Origin: Rubellimicrobium thermophilum DSM 16684
Lineage (GTDB): Bacteria > Pseudomonadota > Alphaproteobacteria > Rhodobacterales > Rhodobacteraceae
Assembly (NCBI RefSeq): GCF_000442315.1
Contig: NZ_KE557320.1
Span: forward strand, 4,501-39,508
Direction: 5' to 3'
DNA: 35,008 nucleotides
Positions 23,645 to 35,008 of the stretch are shown in pieces. The notes beneath the pieces were generated by a model, which made no database searches, had not been told where the DNA came from, and worked only from the letters and a program-made list of their open reading frames with translations. Each line of letters opens with the position of its first letter. The stretch's first letter is position 1. Position numbers and translations under genes: made by a program.

Positions 23645-24291
23645 TTCCCTGCCAGCTGGGCCGAGGGGACGGACTCTGTCGAGTCATCCGGTTTCGAATT
23701 CCTGCGCAGGCGCAGGCCGAGCAGCATCATCATCGCCCCGAAGACGGCGGCGTAGAAGCCGAGAAGCCAGCCCAGTGCCAGGAAGCTTTCGAGCGGGCGC
23801 GTCAGCAGCATCCAGGTCACGACGACCCCGAGGACGACCGAGATGAGGCCGCTAAGGATCAGCCAGACCTCGCCCTTGATTTCCTTGCGCAGACGGAGCG
23901 CCGCCGCGATTTCCAGGACGCCGGAAAATACGGACCAGAAGGCGATGCTGGCCCAGAGGAAGGTCGCGAGGACGAGCGTCGCAACAAAGGGCGAAACGAC
24001 CACGACAACGCCCGTGGCAATACCCAGAATGCCGCTGAACATCAGCCAGCCCCAGCGCTCGCCTTTGCGGATGTTGCGGACCGCAGCGATCAGACCGAAC
24101 ACACCGTCGGCGAAGGCGTACGCCCCGAACACCAGCGTCAGAGCCAGAAGCGCCTCCGCGGGCATCAAGAAAGCGAGCGTGGCGATCAGCAGCGCCAGCA
24201 CGCCGCGGAAAATGAATATCCACCAGTTGCGCGAAAGGGTGCACAGCGGGTCCTGGATCGAATTCGAAGCAGTTTCCGAGGTTGTCGTCAT
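23641..24291 (-). CDS. hdeD: HdeD family acid-resistance membrane protein
   Basis: A 216-residue protein with six predicted membrane helices in three pairs, the arrangement of the HdeD/DUF308 family; NWWIFIFRGVLALLIATLAF opens the first helix and charged RNIRKGERWGW marks a cytoplasmic loop. Escherichia coli HdeD supports acid tolerance at high cell density, and copies are a fixed part of LHR-type islands. It lies 25 bp after the HPF-sigma gene and overlaps the next small gene by four bases. Confidence 0.88.
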   Translation of the reverse strand: MTTTSETASNSIQDPLCTLSRNWWIFIFRGVLALLIATLAFLMPAEALLALTLVFGAYAFADGVFGLIAAVRNIRKGERWGWLMFSGILGIATGVVVVVSPFVATLVLATFLWASIAFWSVFSGVLEIAAALRLRKEIKGEVWLILSGLISVVLGVVVTWMLLTRPLESFLALGWLLGFYAAVFGAMMMLLGLRLRRNSKPDDSTESVPSAQLAGK

Positions 24292-24316
24292 CGTCTCATC
24301 TCCCCTACAGGTTTCG

Positions 24317-25459
24317 TCAGGTCGTTGTGCCGGTGGAGCCTTCGCTCAGGGCGGCAGCCAGGCGTTGGCGATCGTCGATCGGCTGGGGCAGCCGAGCGGT
24401 GCGGGCGATTTCCCGGGCAAGGTTTGCGGCGTCCGCCATCTCGGGCGCGAAGCCCACCTCGATCAGTTTCGCGCGCAGCCACGCGATCGCGGCCTGCGCC
24501 GTCTGCTGCACCTCGTCCTCCGACAGACCAAGCGCTTTCGCCGCCTCGGATGCGGTCTCGTCCTCGAGATGAAGCCGGTGGAGCACGCGGCGCCAGAGCG
24601 CCGGAAGATGGGCCATCGCGCCGTGCAGGGCGCGCGCGGCCTCGCGGCGTGCGGCCTCGGTCTCGGGGTCGGTCCCAGCCTCGTCGGCGACGAGATCCTC
24701 AAGCAGGAGCACCTCGTCGGGCTGATGGAACTCGAACAGGTCCTGATCGGCCTCGGTCGGTTCCTCGGCCGGCCGCGCGGGCTCGGTCCCCAGCGCAGTG
24801 GCATCGTCGGGAATGGCCCGGCGCGCCGCATGCGCCTCGGCTGCGATGGTCTCGAACGCCAGCTGCGCGAGCCAGTCGCCGACAGAGAATTCGGTGGGCC
24901 GCTCTTCGAACCGTTCGAGCCCCGCGAGGATCGTCGCATCGACGAGGTCGCGGACGGCGAGCCGGCCCTCCGGCACCGATCCGCTCGCCTCCAGATAGGT
25001 CAGTTCGCGCCGCACCGCATCGTAGACACGGTCCAGATGGTCCTCGATCAGGTCGAAGTACATCGCACGCCGCGCGGCCTCGGCGCTGTCCTGCGCCGGT
25101 GGCAGAAGCGCGCCGATCCGGCGGCGGCGGGCGGGACGCTTGTATTCAGGCTCGTGCTTGAGCCGCGCGACATGCCGGTCGACCCGATGGCGCAGATCGG
25201 CGAACGCCTTGCGCAGCACCGGCTCGATTTCGAACCCCTCTTCCTGTGCCGCGATCACGCCCGAAGGCAGTTGCAGGCGCAGGCTGACTTTGATGCGCGT
25301 CTTGCCCCTCGTCTGGGAGGCGGCGATTTCGAGCCGGACGAGATCCTCGCGGAAGCGCGCAAGGTGCGGTTCAAGTTGCCGCACCTCTTCCTCGATGACC
25401 TCAGGCGCGCGCTGTTGCCCGTGCCGGTCGAGATTGCGAAATGCGCTGATGACTTTCAT
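24317..25459 (-). CDS. HPF/RaiA domain fused to sigma-70-like regions
   Basis: A 380-residue two-part protein. Residues 1-110 have the strand/helix pattern of ribosome hibernation factors (RLEIAAS, KVSLRLQLPSGVIAAQEEG, then a long basic helix LRHRVDRHVARLKHEP). Residues 131-213 resemble sigma region 2 (YFDLIEDHLDRVYDAVRREL, with ERFEERP), and 273-335 resemble sigma region 4 with an HTH (LHLEDETASEAAKALGLSED). An acidic linker separates them. It could dim translation and redirect transcription in one polypeptide, or the sigma part may only tether it. The ATG at 25459 has a good AGGAAGGAT upstream. It follows the disaggregase gene by 77 bp. Confidence 0.72.
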   Translation of the reverse strand: MKVISAFRNLDRHGQQRAPEVIEEEVRQLEPHLARFREDLVRLEIAASQTRGKTRIKVSLRLQLPSGVIAAQEEGFEIEPVLRKAFADLRHRVDRHVARLKHEPEYKRPARRRRIGALLPPAQDSAEAARRAMYFDLIEDHLDRVYDAVRRELTYLEASGSVPEGRLAVRDLVDATILAGLERFEERPTEFSVGDWLAQLAFETIAAEAHAARRAIPDDATALGTEPARPAEEPTEADQDLFEFHQPDEVLLLEDLVADEAGTDPETEAARREAARALHGAMAHLPALWRRVLHRLHLEDETASEAAKALGLSEDEVQQTAQAAIAWLRAKLIEVGFAPEMADAANLAREIARTARLPQPIDDRQRLAAALSEGSTGTTT

Positions 25460-25536
25460 GCCGTGGATCCTTCCTGTAACCCTCCGACGAAATGGGCCGG
25501 CGCGACCATGATCGCGCCGACCGGTCCTTCAAGACG

Positions 25537-28416
<2,880 letters not shown>

Positions 28417-28480
28417 TGATGTTCTCCGTTTCCTTGTCTCTTCGGGGTTTGTTCACTTGCCATCCGTCCCGCCGACTGTG

Positions 28481-30313
<1,833 letters not shown>

Positions 30314-30330
30314 CCCGCTCGCCCCTTTCC

Positions 30331-30759
30331 CTATCCCTCGAGCCGCGCCCTGATGCGCTCGAGCAGCGCCAGCAGCACACGCCGCTCGTCGGGCGACAGG
30401 TCGCGCAGGATCTCCTGTTCGAGATCCCTCTGCCGCGGCTCGAGCTGGCGCAGCATGGCCACGGCCTTTGGCGTGGGCGTGACGATCTGCGCCCGCCGGT
30501 CGTTGGGCGAGGGCGACCGCTCGACCCAGCCGCCCCGGACCATGCGATCGACGAGCTGGCCGGCTGTTGCCGGGCCGACCTCCAGCCGGTCGGCCAGATC
30601 GCCGATGGTCAGCCCAGGCTCATCCTCGACATGCGCCGCCGCCATCCAGGACAGGCGGGTCAGGCCGCTGTCGCGGATGTCTTGGTCGATCCGCTGCTGG
30701 ATGAGCTGCGCGACCCGGTGGATCGTCGTCCCGATCAGCGCGAGGTCCGAAGAGATCAT
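30331..30759 (-). CDS. MarR family transcriptional regulator
   Basis: A 142-residue winged-helix protein with the MarR layout: dimerisation helices at both ends and a wHTH at about 50-95 (LTIGDLADRLEVGPATAGQL, then a wing SPSPNDRRAQIV with the conserved DRR). The start at 30759 is chosen because GGAGGAAGG lies just upstream; a longer frame to 30843 reaches into the palindromic region and has no family content. There is no conserved cysteine, so sensing is more likely by ligand than by thiol oxidation. First gene of the minus arm and divergent from hsp20, it probably binds the palindromes between them. Confidence 0.87.
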   Translation of the reverse strand: MISSDLALIGTTIHRVAQLIQQRIDQDIRDSGLTRLSWMAAAHVEDEPGLTIGDLADRLEVGPATAGQLVDRMVRGGWVERSPSPNDRRAQIVTPTPKAVAMLRQLEPRQRDLEQEILRDLSPDERRVLLALLERIRARLEG

Positions 30760-30791
30760 GGGTATCCTTCCTCCGGTTGCATGAGACAAAG

Positions 30792-30819
30792 GATAGACCG
30801 CACTCCATCCGAAGTGCAA
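30792..30819 (-). promoter_or_regulatory. Weak candidate promoter for the MarR-FtsH-ClpG arm
   Basis: On the minus strand TTGCAC (30814-30819) and TCTATC (30792-30797) are 16 bases apart, about 35 bp upstream of the MarR start. The -35-like hexamer touches the ATGCATGCAT palindrome, which would suit autoregulation. The -10 match is poor. Confidence 0.3.
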
Positions 30820-30847
30820 TGCATGCATCATATATGCTTGCATAACA
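30815..30847. promoter_or_regulatory. Paired ATGCNTGCAT palindromes, probable MarR operator
   Basis: Two palindromes, ATGCATGCAT (30819-30828) and ATGCTTGCAT (30834-30843), start 15 bp apart in the MarR/Hsp20 intergenic region. MarR proteins bind short palindromes next to their own genes. The second one contains the -35 element of the Hsp20 promoter. Confidence 0.6.
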
Positions 30848-30865
30848 GATGGAACTGCCTATCTT
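30837..30865 (+). promoter_or_regulatory. Probable RpoH (sigma-32) promoter for the Hsp20 arm
   Basis: CTTG (30837-30840), 17 bases, then CCTATCTT (30858-30865) fits the alphaproteobacterial heat-shock consensus CTTG-N17/18-CYTATNT. It leaves a leader of about 90 bases before the first hsp20. The CTTG is part of the ATGCTTGCAT palindrome, so a bound MarR would block it. Confidence 0.6.
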
Positions 30866-30961
30866 GATGGGCGGTCTCCGAACCGACATCCGGCCGGCGC
30901 CGTTGCCCGCTCAGACCATGCCGCCGGTTCGGGGGCATCGATCAGCAGCAGGAGGCCAGCA

Positions 30962-31387
30962 ATGCTCTATCCGACATATCTGCGCCGCAGCGATCCCTTC
31001 GCGTTGATGCGCTCCATGATGCGCGATCTCGACCGCGGCTTCTGGCCGTCGTCCCGCGCGGCGTTCCCGGCGGTGAATGTCTGGCAAGGCCCTGAGGCCG
31101 TCGCCGTCACCGCTGAACTTCCCGGCATCGAACCGGGCGACATTGAAATTTCGGTTAAGGACAACGTCCTGACGCTTTCGGGCGAACGCAAGGCGCCTGA
31201 GGTTCCCGAAGGTGCGCGCTGGCAGCGGCGCGAACGCGCTTACGGCAGGTTCTCCCGCGCCATCCGCCTGCCCTTCGCGGCGGCGGACGACAAGGTCGAG
31301 GCGCGGATGACCAACGGCGTGCTGCGCATCGTCGTTGCGCGGCCCGAAGCGGCAAAGCCGAAGCGGATCGCGATCCGGGCAGCCTGA
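30962..31387 (+). CDS. hsp20: Small heat-shock protein Hsp20 (first copy)
   Basis: A 141-residue holdase with an alpha-crystallin domain from about 38 to 130: VAVTAELPGIEPGDIEIS, VLTLSGER, and the conserved NGVLRIVV strand. A C-terminal IxI-type anchor is present in RIAIRAA. The N-terminus (DPFALMRSMMRDLDRGF) is the typical flexible client-binding arm. A strong AGGAGG precedes the ATG. First gene of the plus arm behind the RpoH-like promoter, it keeps unfolding proteins soluble for the ClpG/K-like disaggregase. Confidence 0.92.
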   Translation: MLYPTYLRRSDPFALMRSMMRDLDRGFWPSSRAAFPAVNVWQGPEAVAVTAELPGIEPGDIEISVKDNVLTLSGERKAPEVPEGARWQRRERAYGRFSRAIRLPFAAADDKVEARMTNGVLRIVVARPEAAKPKRIAIRAA

Positions 31388-31401
31388 GAGGAGATGCAGG
31401 G

Positions 31402-31800
31402 ATGACCAGCGACATGGCAAGAGCCACCGACAAGACCCCGACCGACGCCCCTGAAACCCCCGGCGGCGGCCGCATCTACCGCCCGCTGACCGATATCGTC
31501 GAAACCGATCAGGGGGTTTCGATGATGATCGAGATGCCCGGCGTGGGACCGGAGGATGTCGAGATCACGCTCGAGAACCGGGTGCTGACGATCCGCGGCC
31601 GGGTGCATCCGACGCGGCCCGAGACGCTTGAACTCGTCCACGCCGAATACGGCGAGGGCGATTTCGAGCGCGCCTTCACATTGTCCGAGGACTTCGATCC
31701 CGACCGGATCGAGGCCGAGCTGCGCAACGGCGTGCTGACGCTGACCCTGCCCAGGGCCCCGGAGGCACAACCACGGAAGATCGCTGTCCGGGCTGCCTGA
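31402..31800 (+). CDS. Small heat-shock protein Hsp20 (second copy)
   Basis: A 132-residue paralogue with a short hydrophilic, proline-rich N-terminus (APETPGGGRIYRPLTD) and an alpha-crystallin domain (MMIEMPGVGPEDVEITLENR ... NGVLTLTLPRA). The tail keeps an IxV anchor (KIAVRAA). It follows the first copy by 14 bp. The N-terminal arm is too short for large oligomers by itself, so it may assemble with the neighbouring copies (inference). Confidence 0.9.
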   Translation: MTSDMARATDKTPTDAPETPGGGRIYRPLTDIVETDQGVSMMIEMPGVGPEDVEITLENRVLTIRGRVHPTRPETLELVHAEYGEGDFERAFTLSEDFDPDRIEAELRNGVLTLTLPRAPEAQPRKIAVRAA

Positions 31801-31833
31801 CGGGCAGGCTGACCATCGAAAGGAGCTGGAGCC

Positions 31834-32325
31834 ATGCAGATCAAGGACCTCATTCCCTGGGCGCGCAAGGACTCCGCGCCCGAATCCCGACGCGAGGAGG
31901 GCAATCCGATCGCCAGCCTGCAGCAGGAGATGAACCGGGTGTTCGAGAACTTCTGGAACCGTCTCGGGCATCTCGACTGGCCCTGGGGCAGCGGCGAGGC
32001 GAAGTCCGACATGGTCGAGACCGACGATGCCGTCGAGATCTCGATCGAACTGCCGGGCATGGAGATGAAGGACATCGAGGTCACGATCAGCGACGACATG
32101 CTGACCGTGAAGGGCGAGAAGCGCATCGAGCGGCAGGAGGAGAAGAAGGGCTACTACCTCTCCGAACGCAGCTATGGCGCGATCTATCGCACCATCCCGC
32201 TGCCGCCCGGCGTGGACGGTGACAAGGCCGAGGCCAGCTTCCGGAACGGCGTCCTGACCATCCGTCTGCCCCAGACCCCGGAGTCGAAGGCCAGGGTCAG
32301 GCGGATCGAGATCAGGAAGGGCTGA
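31834..32325 (+). CDS. Small heat-shock protein Hsp20 (third copy)
   Basis: A 163-residue class-A-like Hsp20. The N-terminus is long (NPIASLQQEMNRVFENFWNR) and the core has ISIELPGMEMKDIEVTISDD, an EEKKGYYLSERSYG loop and FRNGVLTIRLPQ. The tail RRIEIRKG keeps the IxI anchor. Of the three it is closest to the usual IbpA/HspC-type length. A good AAGGAG lies upstream. The 114 bp after it hold a strong hairpin before psiE. Confidence 0.92.
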   Translation: MQIKDLIPWARKDSAPESRREEGNPIASLQQEMNRVFENFWNRLGHLDWPWGSGEAKSDMVETDDAVEISIELPGMEMKDIEVTISDDMLTVKGEKRIERQEEKKGYYLSERSYGAIYRTIPLPPGVDGDKAEASFRNGVLTIRLPQTPESKARVRRIEIRKG

Positions 32326-32395
32326 CCGCCCGGATCGGGATCCGTCCATCTGGGACGTCCCGGTCTGCCATTCGATCTCGCACTGTCTTGCACGT

Positions 32396-32420
32396 CCCCG
32401 GGGAGCATGGCTTCCCGGGG
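32396..32420 (+). other. Strong hairpin between hsp20 and psiE
   Basis: CCCCGGGGAGC (32396-32406) pairs with GCTTCCCGGGG (32410-32420) with one G-U pair and a 3-base loop. There is no T-run. It may stabilise the upstream hsp20 transcript or reduce read-through into psiE and htpX. Confidence 0.5.
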
Positions 32421-32439
32421 CGGCATGTGAGGGGCACCG

Positions 32440-32918
32440 ATGAATGAGCTGAAACGTTCCGGACTGACCCGCGAGCAATGGTCGGCGATGACGCTCTACG
32501 AGAAATTCGAACAGGTCGTCGTCTTCGTCCTCAGCGCCATCATCGCGGTGATCTTCGTCGCCTCGGTCTGGGCGCTCCTGCGCGAGGTGGTGAACCGGCT
32601 GATCCTCGGGGCCCTGGACACCCTCGACTACGCCACGTTCCAGGTCGTCTTCGGCATGATCTTTACGGTGGTGATCGCGCTCGAGTTCAAGCGGTCGCTG
32701 CTGGTGGTGACCGAGCGCAGCTTGGAATCCTCCAGGTGCGCACGATCGTGCTGATCGCGCTTCTGGCGATTGCGCGCAAGTTCATCATCCTGGACCTGGG
32801 CGAGACCGAGCCCGCCAAGATCGCGGCCCTTGCCGGCGCCGCGCTGGCGCTCGGGACGGTCTACTGGCTGGTGCGCGATCAGGACCGGCGCGAAAGATCG
32901 GCGGGCGAGACGCCATGA
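32440..32918 (+). pseudogene. psiE: PsiE family membrane protein, frameshifted
   Basis: PsiE (phosphate-starvation-inducible) proteins are small polytopic membrane proteins of unclear function and a standard member of LHR islands. The first frame (from 32440) covers helices 1-3 (VVVFVLSAIIAVIFVASVWA and following) and then stops at 32754. The remaining part, LGILQVRTIVLIALLAIARK and the last helix to GETP, is in the next frame. Restoring one T at 32720-32723 (AGCTTGG to AGCTTTGG) gives a continuous protein of about 159 residues with the conserved QVRT...ARKF motif. The stop overlaps the HtpX start (ATGA), so translation of htpX may suffer if the shift is real. Confidence 0.8.
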
Positions 32919-33859
32919 CCGTGGCGTCTGCCGGCCATCGCCTGCTCAATCTGCTGCAGTCGGCGCTGCTGCTGTCGCTGATGGCCGGGATCGCCTGGGT
33001 TTCGGTCACGACCTTCCTAGGGCCCGGACCCGGCGCGCTCGTCGCATTCGGCATGGTCGCGGGCCTGTTCCTCGCGCCCGACCTTTCGCGGCGCATGCTG
33101 CTGTCCGGCTACCGGGCGCAGCGCCTGACGGGGCGCGATGCGCCGACCCTCGTCGCCGCCCTGGCCGAGCTCTCCCGCCGCGCCGGCCTTCCGCGCACAC
33201 CCGCGCTCTACCGTGTGCCCAGCCCCCTGCCGAACGCCTTTGCCATGGGCAGCCCGGAAGACAGCGCGATCTGCGTCACCGACGGGCTGCTCGCGCTGCT
33301 CGACGGGCGCGAACTCGCCGGGGTTCTGGCCCACGAGGTCGCCCACATCGCTAACCGCGATCTCTGGATCTTGGGGCTTGCCGACATCATGACCCGGCTC
33401 GTCTCGCTGGCAAGCTGGCTAGGTCAGATCCTGCTGCTGCTCAACCTTCCTCTGCTCCTGGTCGGCGCAGTTCAGGTACCCTGGACCGTGGTGGCCCTTC
33501 TCGTCTTCGCGCCCACGCTGATGGCGCTGATCCAGCTTGGGCTGTCGCGCACCCGCGAATACGATGCCGACCGGGCGGCGGCGGACCTGACCGGCGACCC
33601 CGAGGGGTTGATGCGCGCGCTCGGCAAGCTCGAGCGGCGCGTCGGCCGCTTCTGGGAGGGGATCTTCCTGCCCGGCCGACGCATCCCTGAACCCTCGCTG
33701 CTGCGGACGCATCCGCCGGTAGAAAGCCGGATCGCCCGACTGCGCAGCCTGGCCCCGAGCCGGACGGTTCTGGCCCCGCCAATCGTGCGACAAGCAATTT
33801 CCGCCCCGTCACCATCGCAACCGACACCGCGGTTCAGGCGCTTCGGTCTCTACTGGTAA
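32915..33859 (+). CDS. htpX: HtpX-like M48 membrane metalloprotease
   Basis: A 314-residue zinc protease. Zinc site HEVAH (H140, E141, H144) with third ligand E215 in REYDAD. N-terminal helices at about 10-55 and further helices near 155-205 anchor it in the inner membrane. HtpX overlaps FtsH in degrading misfolded membrane proteins. The ATG overlaps the psiE stop. The last 40 residues after ESRIARLRSL are a proline/serine-rich extension not needed for the fold. Confidence 0.9.
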   Translation: MTVASAGHRLLNLLQSALLLSLMAGIAWVSVTTFLGPGPGALVAFGMVAGLFLAPDLSRRMLLSGYRAQRLTGRDAPTLVAALAELSRRAGLPRTPALYRVPSPLPNAFAMGSPEDSAICVTDGLLALLDGRELAGVLAHEVAHIANRDLWILGLADIMTRLVSLASWLGQILLLLNLPLLLVGAVQVPWTVVALLVFAPTLMALIQLGLSRTREYDADRAAADLTGDPEGLMRALGKLERRVGRFWEGIFLPGRRIPEPSLLRTHPPVESRIARLRSLAPSRTVLAPPIVRQAISAPSPSQPTPRFRRFGLYW

Positions 33860-34286
33860 CGGGCCAGTACAGCGGACCGAGACGCCCGCAAACGAGTGCA
33901 GGATCGCGCGCAACAGGTGGAGAAGGTTGTCTTTCGGACCCATCCCCTCCGCCAGTTGCCCCGCGAAAGCGTTCTCAGGGTCCGGCTGCGGCCGGATTTT
34001 TCCGTTGTTTTCGAGGGTTGTGCGAGAGGGGCTGAGCACTGCCTCCTTCGACAAGCGGGCCGGAAGCGGTCTCTCATGGCCGATATTCTCCGGACCTCAT
34101 GACTGCACTGGTTTGGTGAATTCTTCACAAGGCATTGAATTTGAATAGGTTAATCTCCTGCCCGCTGAACACTTCGGTTTCAGGGGCATTCTTTGAGAAG
34201 GAATAGAAATCGAACGTTTAGTCGAATTGCGAAGTGGTTGGGCTGTCCCTTCGATCCTCGAGTGGGACTTGTATGGTGACGCCCGA
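33860..34286. other. Region without a recognised gene
   Basis: About 430 bp after htpX. Base composition drops toward AT between 34090 and 34250. Short open frames exist on both strands but none carries a recognisable motif or Shine-Dalgarno. It may be degraded mobile DNA linking the island to the next remnant. Confidence 0.5.
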
Positions 34287-34517
34287 TCATCGGGAAACCC
34301 CTGACTGTTTTCCGGCCAAGCGGTGCTTCTCATGGTCACGCCAACGGGTCACATGTGCTGTCATCAGCGCCTTGAAGACTCTGCCATGGTTGGGAACCCG
34401 TAGATGCAGCAACTCGTGTGCGATCACGAAGTCCTGGAAGCACTTCTCCTGATCGGCCAGGTCCTCGGCAAGTGTGATGATACCGCCGGTTGAACATGAT
34501 CCCCACTTGCGCGTCAT
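34287..34517 (-). pseudogene. YgjP/SprT-type M48 metallopeptidase, 5' truncated
   Basis: 76 residues carrying the core of the DUF45/YgjP family: MTRKWGSCS, then [18 protein letters not shown] with the zinc motif HELLH and a distal N-H. Full-length members have 80-150 more residues before this. The same frame continues upstream for about 14 codons (TPRIVRIQR fits the family) until an in-frame stop at about 34564, where the IS3-like sequence begins. Such peptidases often sit beside type I restriction genes, none of which is in view. Confidence 0.6.
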
Positions 34518-34565
34518 GCGCTGGATTCGAACAATGCGCGGTGTCGCTGCTGTGACTCCCGATGC

Positions 34566-35008
34566 TCATTCAGCTGAGACCAGAGTCGGCGGTTGAACTT
34601 GGCTCGGTTGCGCCGACGGAGCAATGGACGATCTGCGGAGCGTTTCAGATGCGCGAAGCTGATCGCCCATTGCGGTGAGTTGGGCGGCAAAGACCGCTGG
34701 GGGCCTGGTATCCGAGGGCTGAATGGGGCCGTTCGGTGTTGTAGCTGTGGGTCCATGCAGCGACAGCCTCGCGGGCATGGTCGATGCCGAGGAACAGGGT
34801 CTCGTTCAGCAGCTCGTCACGCATCCGGCCGTTGAAGGCTTCGCAGTTCCCATTCTGCATGGGCTTGCCGGGGCGATGTCGTGCCACTTCACTTCATCTT
34901 CTCCGCCCATTCCAGGATCGCATTCGAGGTGAACTCGGTGCCGTTGTCGGAGACGATCACCCCCGGCTTTCCACGCCGCTTCATCAGGGCTGTGAGTTCG
35001 CGGGCAAC
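34566..35008 (-). pseudogene. IS3 family transposase (OrfB), partial and frameshifted
   Basis: The integrase core of an IS3-type OrfB runs off the right edge. Visible parts are VSDNGTEFTSNAILEWAEK (second catalytic D), GKPMQNGNCEAFNGRMRDEL (catalytic E) and the NTERPHSALGY signature. Three frame changes are needed: a missing G near 34892, a missing C/G near 34868 and an extra base in G5 (34699-34703), after which FAAQLTAMGDQ continues to the stop at 34566. Either a decayed copy or a poorly resolved stretch of assembly. Confidence 0.8.

Noticed and set aside
30866..30961. RNA thermometer (ROSE-like) in the hsp20 leader
   Set aside because: A small hairpin exists at 30918-30938, but it does not cover the AGGAGG, and no anti-Shine-Dalgarno of the ROSE type is visible.
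33809..34054. Minus-strand frame downstream of htpX reading as a plausible protein
   Set aside because: It overlaps the end of htpX, has no Shine-Dalgarno and no recognisable family, so it is not supported as a gene.

Overview
The window is GC-rich, uses GTG and TTG starts freely, and carries gene-transfer-agent-like tail genes, a HPF/sigma fusion and an NDUFS4-like protein. Together these suggest an alphaproteobacterium, most likely a member of the Rhodobacteraceae (inference; there is no rRNA or other taxonomic marker in the window). Almost everything here is accessory DNA. I see four blocks.

(1) Positions 1-3.7 kb: a defence-like island. A Fic-domain gene with a disrupted 3' end diverges from a tightly coupled pair: an unrecognised helical protein and a long QueC-like PP-loop protein. 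The C-terminal winged-helix part of the latter appears to have been split off by a one-base loss. The shared intergenic region carries two dyads of identical geometry (CCTTTC-N17-GAAAGG), and the block ends in a clear rho-independent terminator.

(2) 3.8-17.65 kb, plus strand: a prophage-like block. A replication/recombination module comes first: AlpA-like HTH, Sak4-like ATPase, DUF669, Cas4/RecB-like exonuclease, SF2 helicase, DUF6511 and prim-pol primase. It runs directly into a distal-tail module like that of gene transfer agents: DUF2163 hub, NlpC/P60 peptidase, TIM-barrel 'megatron' and a DUF2793 fibre/spike. Integrase, terminase, portal and capsid are absent.

(3) 17.7-19.0 kb: an IS630-family element flanked by TA, next to a truncated 'transmembrane anchor' gene. 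Its outer edge coincides exactly with the end of an antiporter gene that lacks a cytoplasmic RCK domain.

(4) 19.0-33.9 kb: a large stress and protein-quality-control island resembling the LHR/TLPQC loci (locus of heat resistance / transmissible locus for protein quality control) of gamma-proteobacteria. The minus arm runs MarR, FtsH, ClpG/ClpK-like disaggregase, HPF-sigma fusion, HdeD, a small protein, an NDUFS4-like protein, an 'FPASDPP' micro-ORF, bacterioferritin-like, rhomboid, SDH-type serine protease, thioredoxin 2 and a KefB-like antiporter. The plus arm holds three small heat-shock proteins, PsiE (frameshifted) and HtpX. Between the arms lies a likely RpoH promoter whose -35 element sits inside one of two ATGCNTGCAT palindromes, which are probably MarR operators. 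In the model, heat (RpoH) plus a ligand or redox signal (MarR) switch on holdases, a disaggregase, membrane proteases, thiol repair and ion/acid homeostasis together.

The right edge holds a remnant of a YgjP/SprT-type metallopeptidase cut by a degenerate IS3-family transposase gene. Single-base losses or gains at short homopolymers recur across the window (Fic, QueC-like, primase twice, a small membrane protein, PsiE, IS3 three times). Assembly indels are therefore a serious possibility and should be excluded before these genes are called pseudogenes.
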